Assembly: GCF_964340395.1 (NCBI RefSeq)
Contig: NC_135555.1
Span: 15,108,746-15,172,745 of the forward strand
Length of the DNA stretch: 64,000 nt
Reading direction: 5' to 3'
DNA from: Glandiceps talaboti
Lineage: Eukaryota; Hemichordata; Enteropneusta; Spengelidae
Part shown: one piece after another, positions 44,037 through 64,000 of the stretch
How the letters are laid out: every line of letters begins with the position of its first letter
How positions within the stretch are numbered: the stretch's first letter is position 1
Position numbers and translations under genes: made by a program
The notes under the pieces: model-generated
The model's input: the letters and a program-made list of their open reading frames with translations, nothing else
What the model was told of the DNA's origin: nothing
Database searches by the model: none

Positions 44037-64000
<19,964 letters not shown>

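Overview
This is a eukaryotic, intron-rich, AT-rich animal genomic window. It holds long GT-AG introns, a complete multi-exon CUB/LDLa membrane-protein gene, the 5' half of a Golgi apparatus protein 1 (GLG1/ESL-1/MG-160) orthologue, a nuclear tRNA-Thr(AGT), many microsatellites and many short palindromic mobile elements. The GLG1 exons are close to the vertebrate family, and TACATGTA words saturate one part of the window. A marine invertebrate deuterostome (hemichordate or lancelet) is my best guess, but the species cannot be fixed from sequence alone.

Layout. 1-18 kb: no convincing gene. It carries nine copies of a foldback element built from inverted arrays of a 43-bp unit, one TTAA-flanked MITE, one TA-flanked MITE and several microsatellites. 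18.1-28.8 kb (+): an 8-exon gene for a 469-residue type I membrane protein (signal peptide, two CUB, two LDLa, one transmembrane helix, short basic tail), in order like Neto-type receptor auxiliary proteins. 28.8-32.2 kb: gene-free, with a cluster of octamer (POU) motifs. 32.2-37.8 kb (-): a candidate 4-exon gene for a small Ser/Thr-rich single-pass protein; its first intron holds large (TA)n arrays. 38.98-39.05 kb (-): tRNA-Thr. 36.8-45.3 kb: a repeat of about 130 bp, always next to or split by (TA)n, which carries a possible hammerhead-ribozyme core. 44.0-64.0 kb (+): eleven exons (686 codons) of GLG1, running off the right edge; its large introns hold further MITEs, the TACATGTA-rich zone and long (GT)n, (TA)n and (ATGT)n arrays.

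The two well-supported genes encode unrelated products: a cell-surface CUB/LDLa protein and a Golgi luminal Cys-rich membrane protein. The joined exons keep an open frame, all splice phases match, and domain cysteines are complete, which is the main evidence for the models. The most unusual items are the (TA)n-associated hammerhead-like repeat, a 60-bp tandem repeat that copies the end of GLG1 exon 6 together with its splice donor and could yield in-frame microexons, and several apparently unnamed non-autonomous element families.
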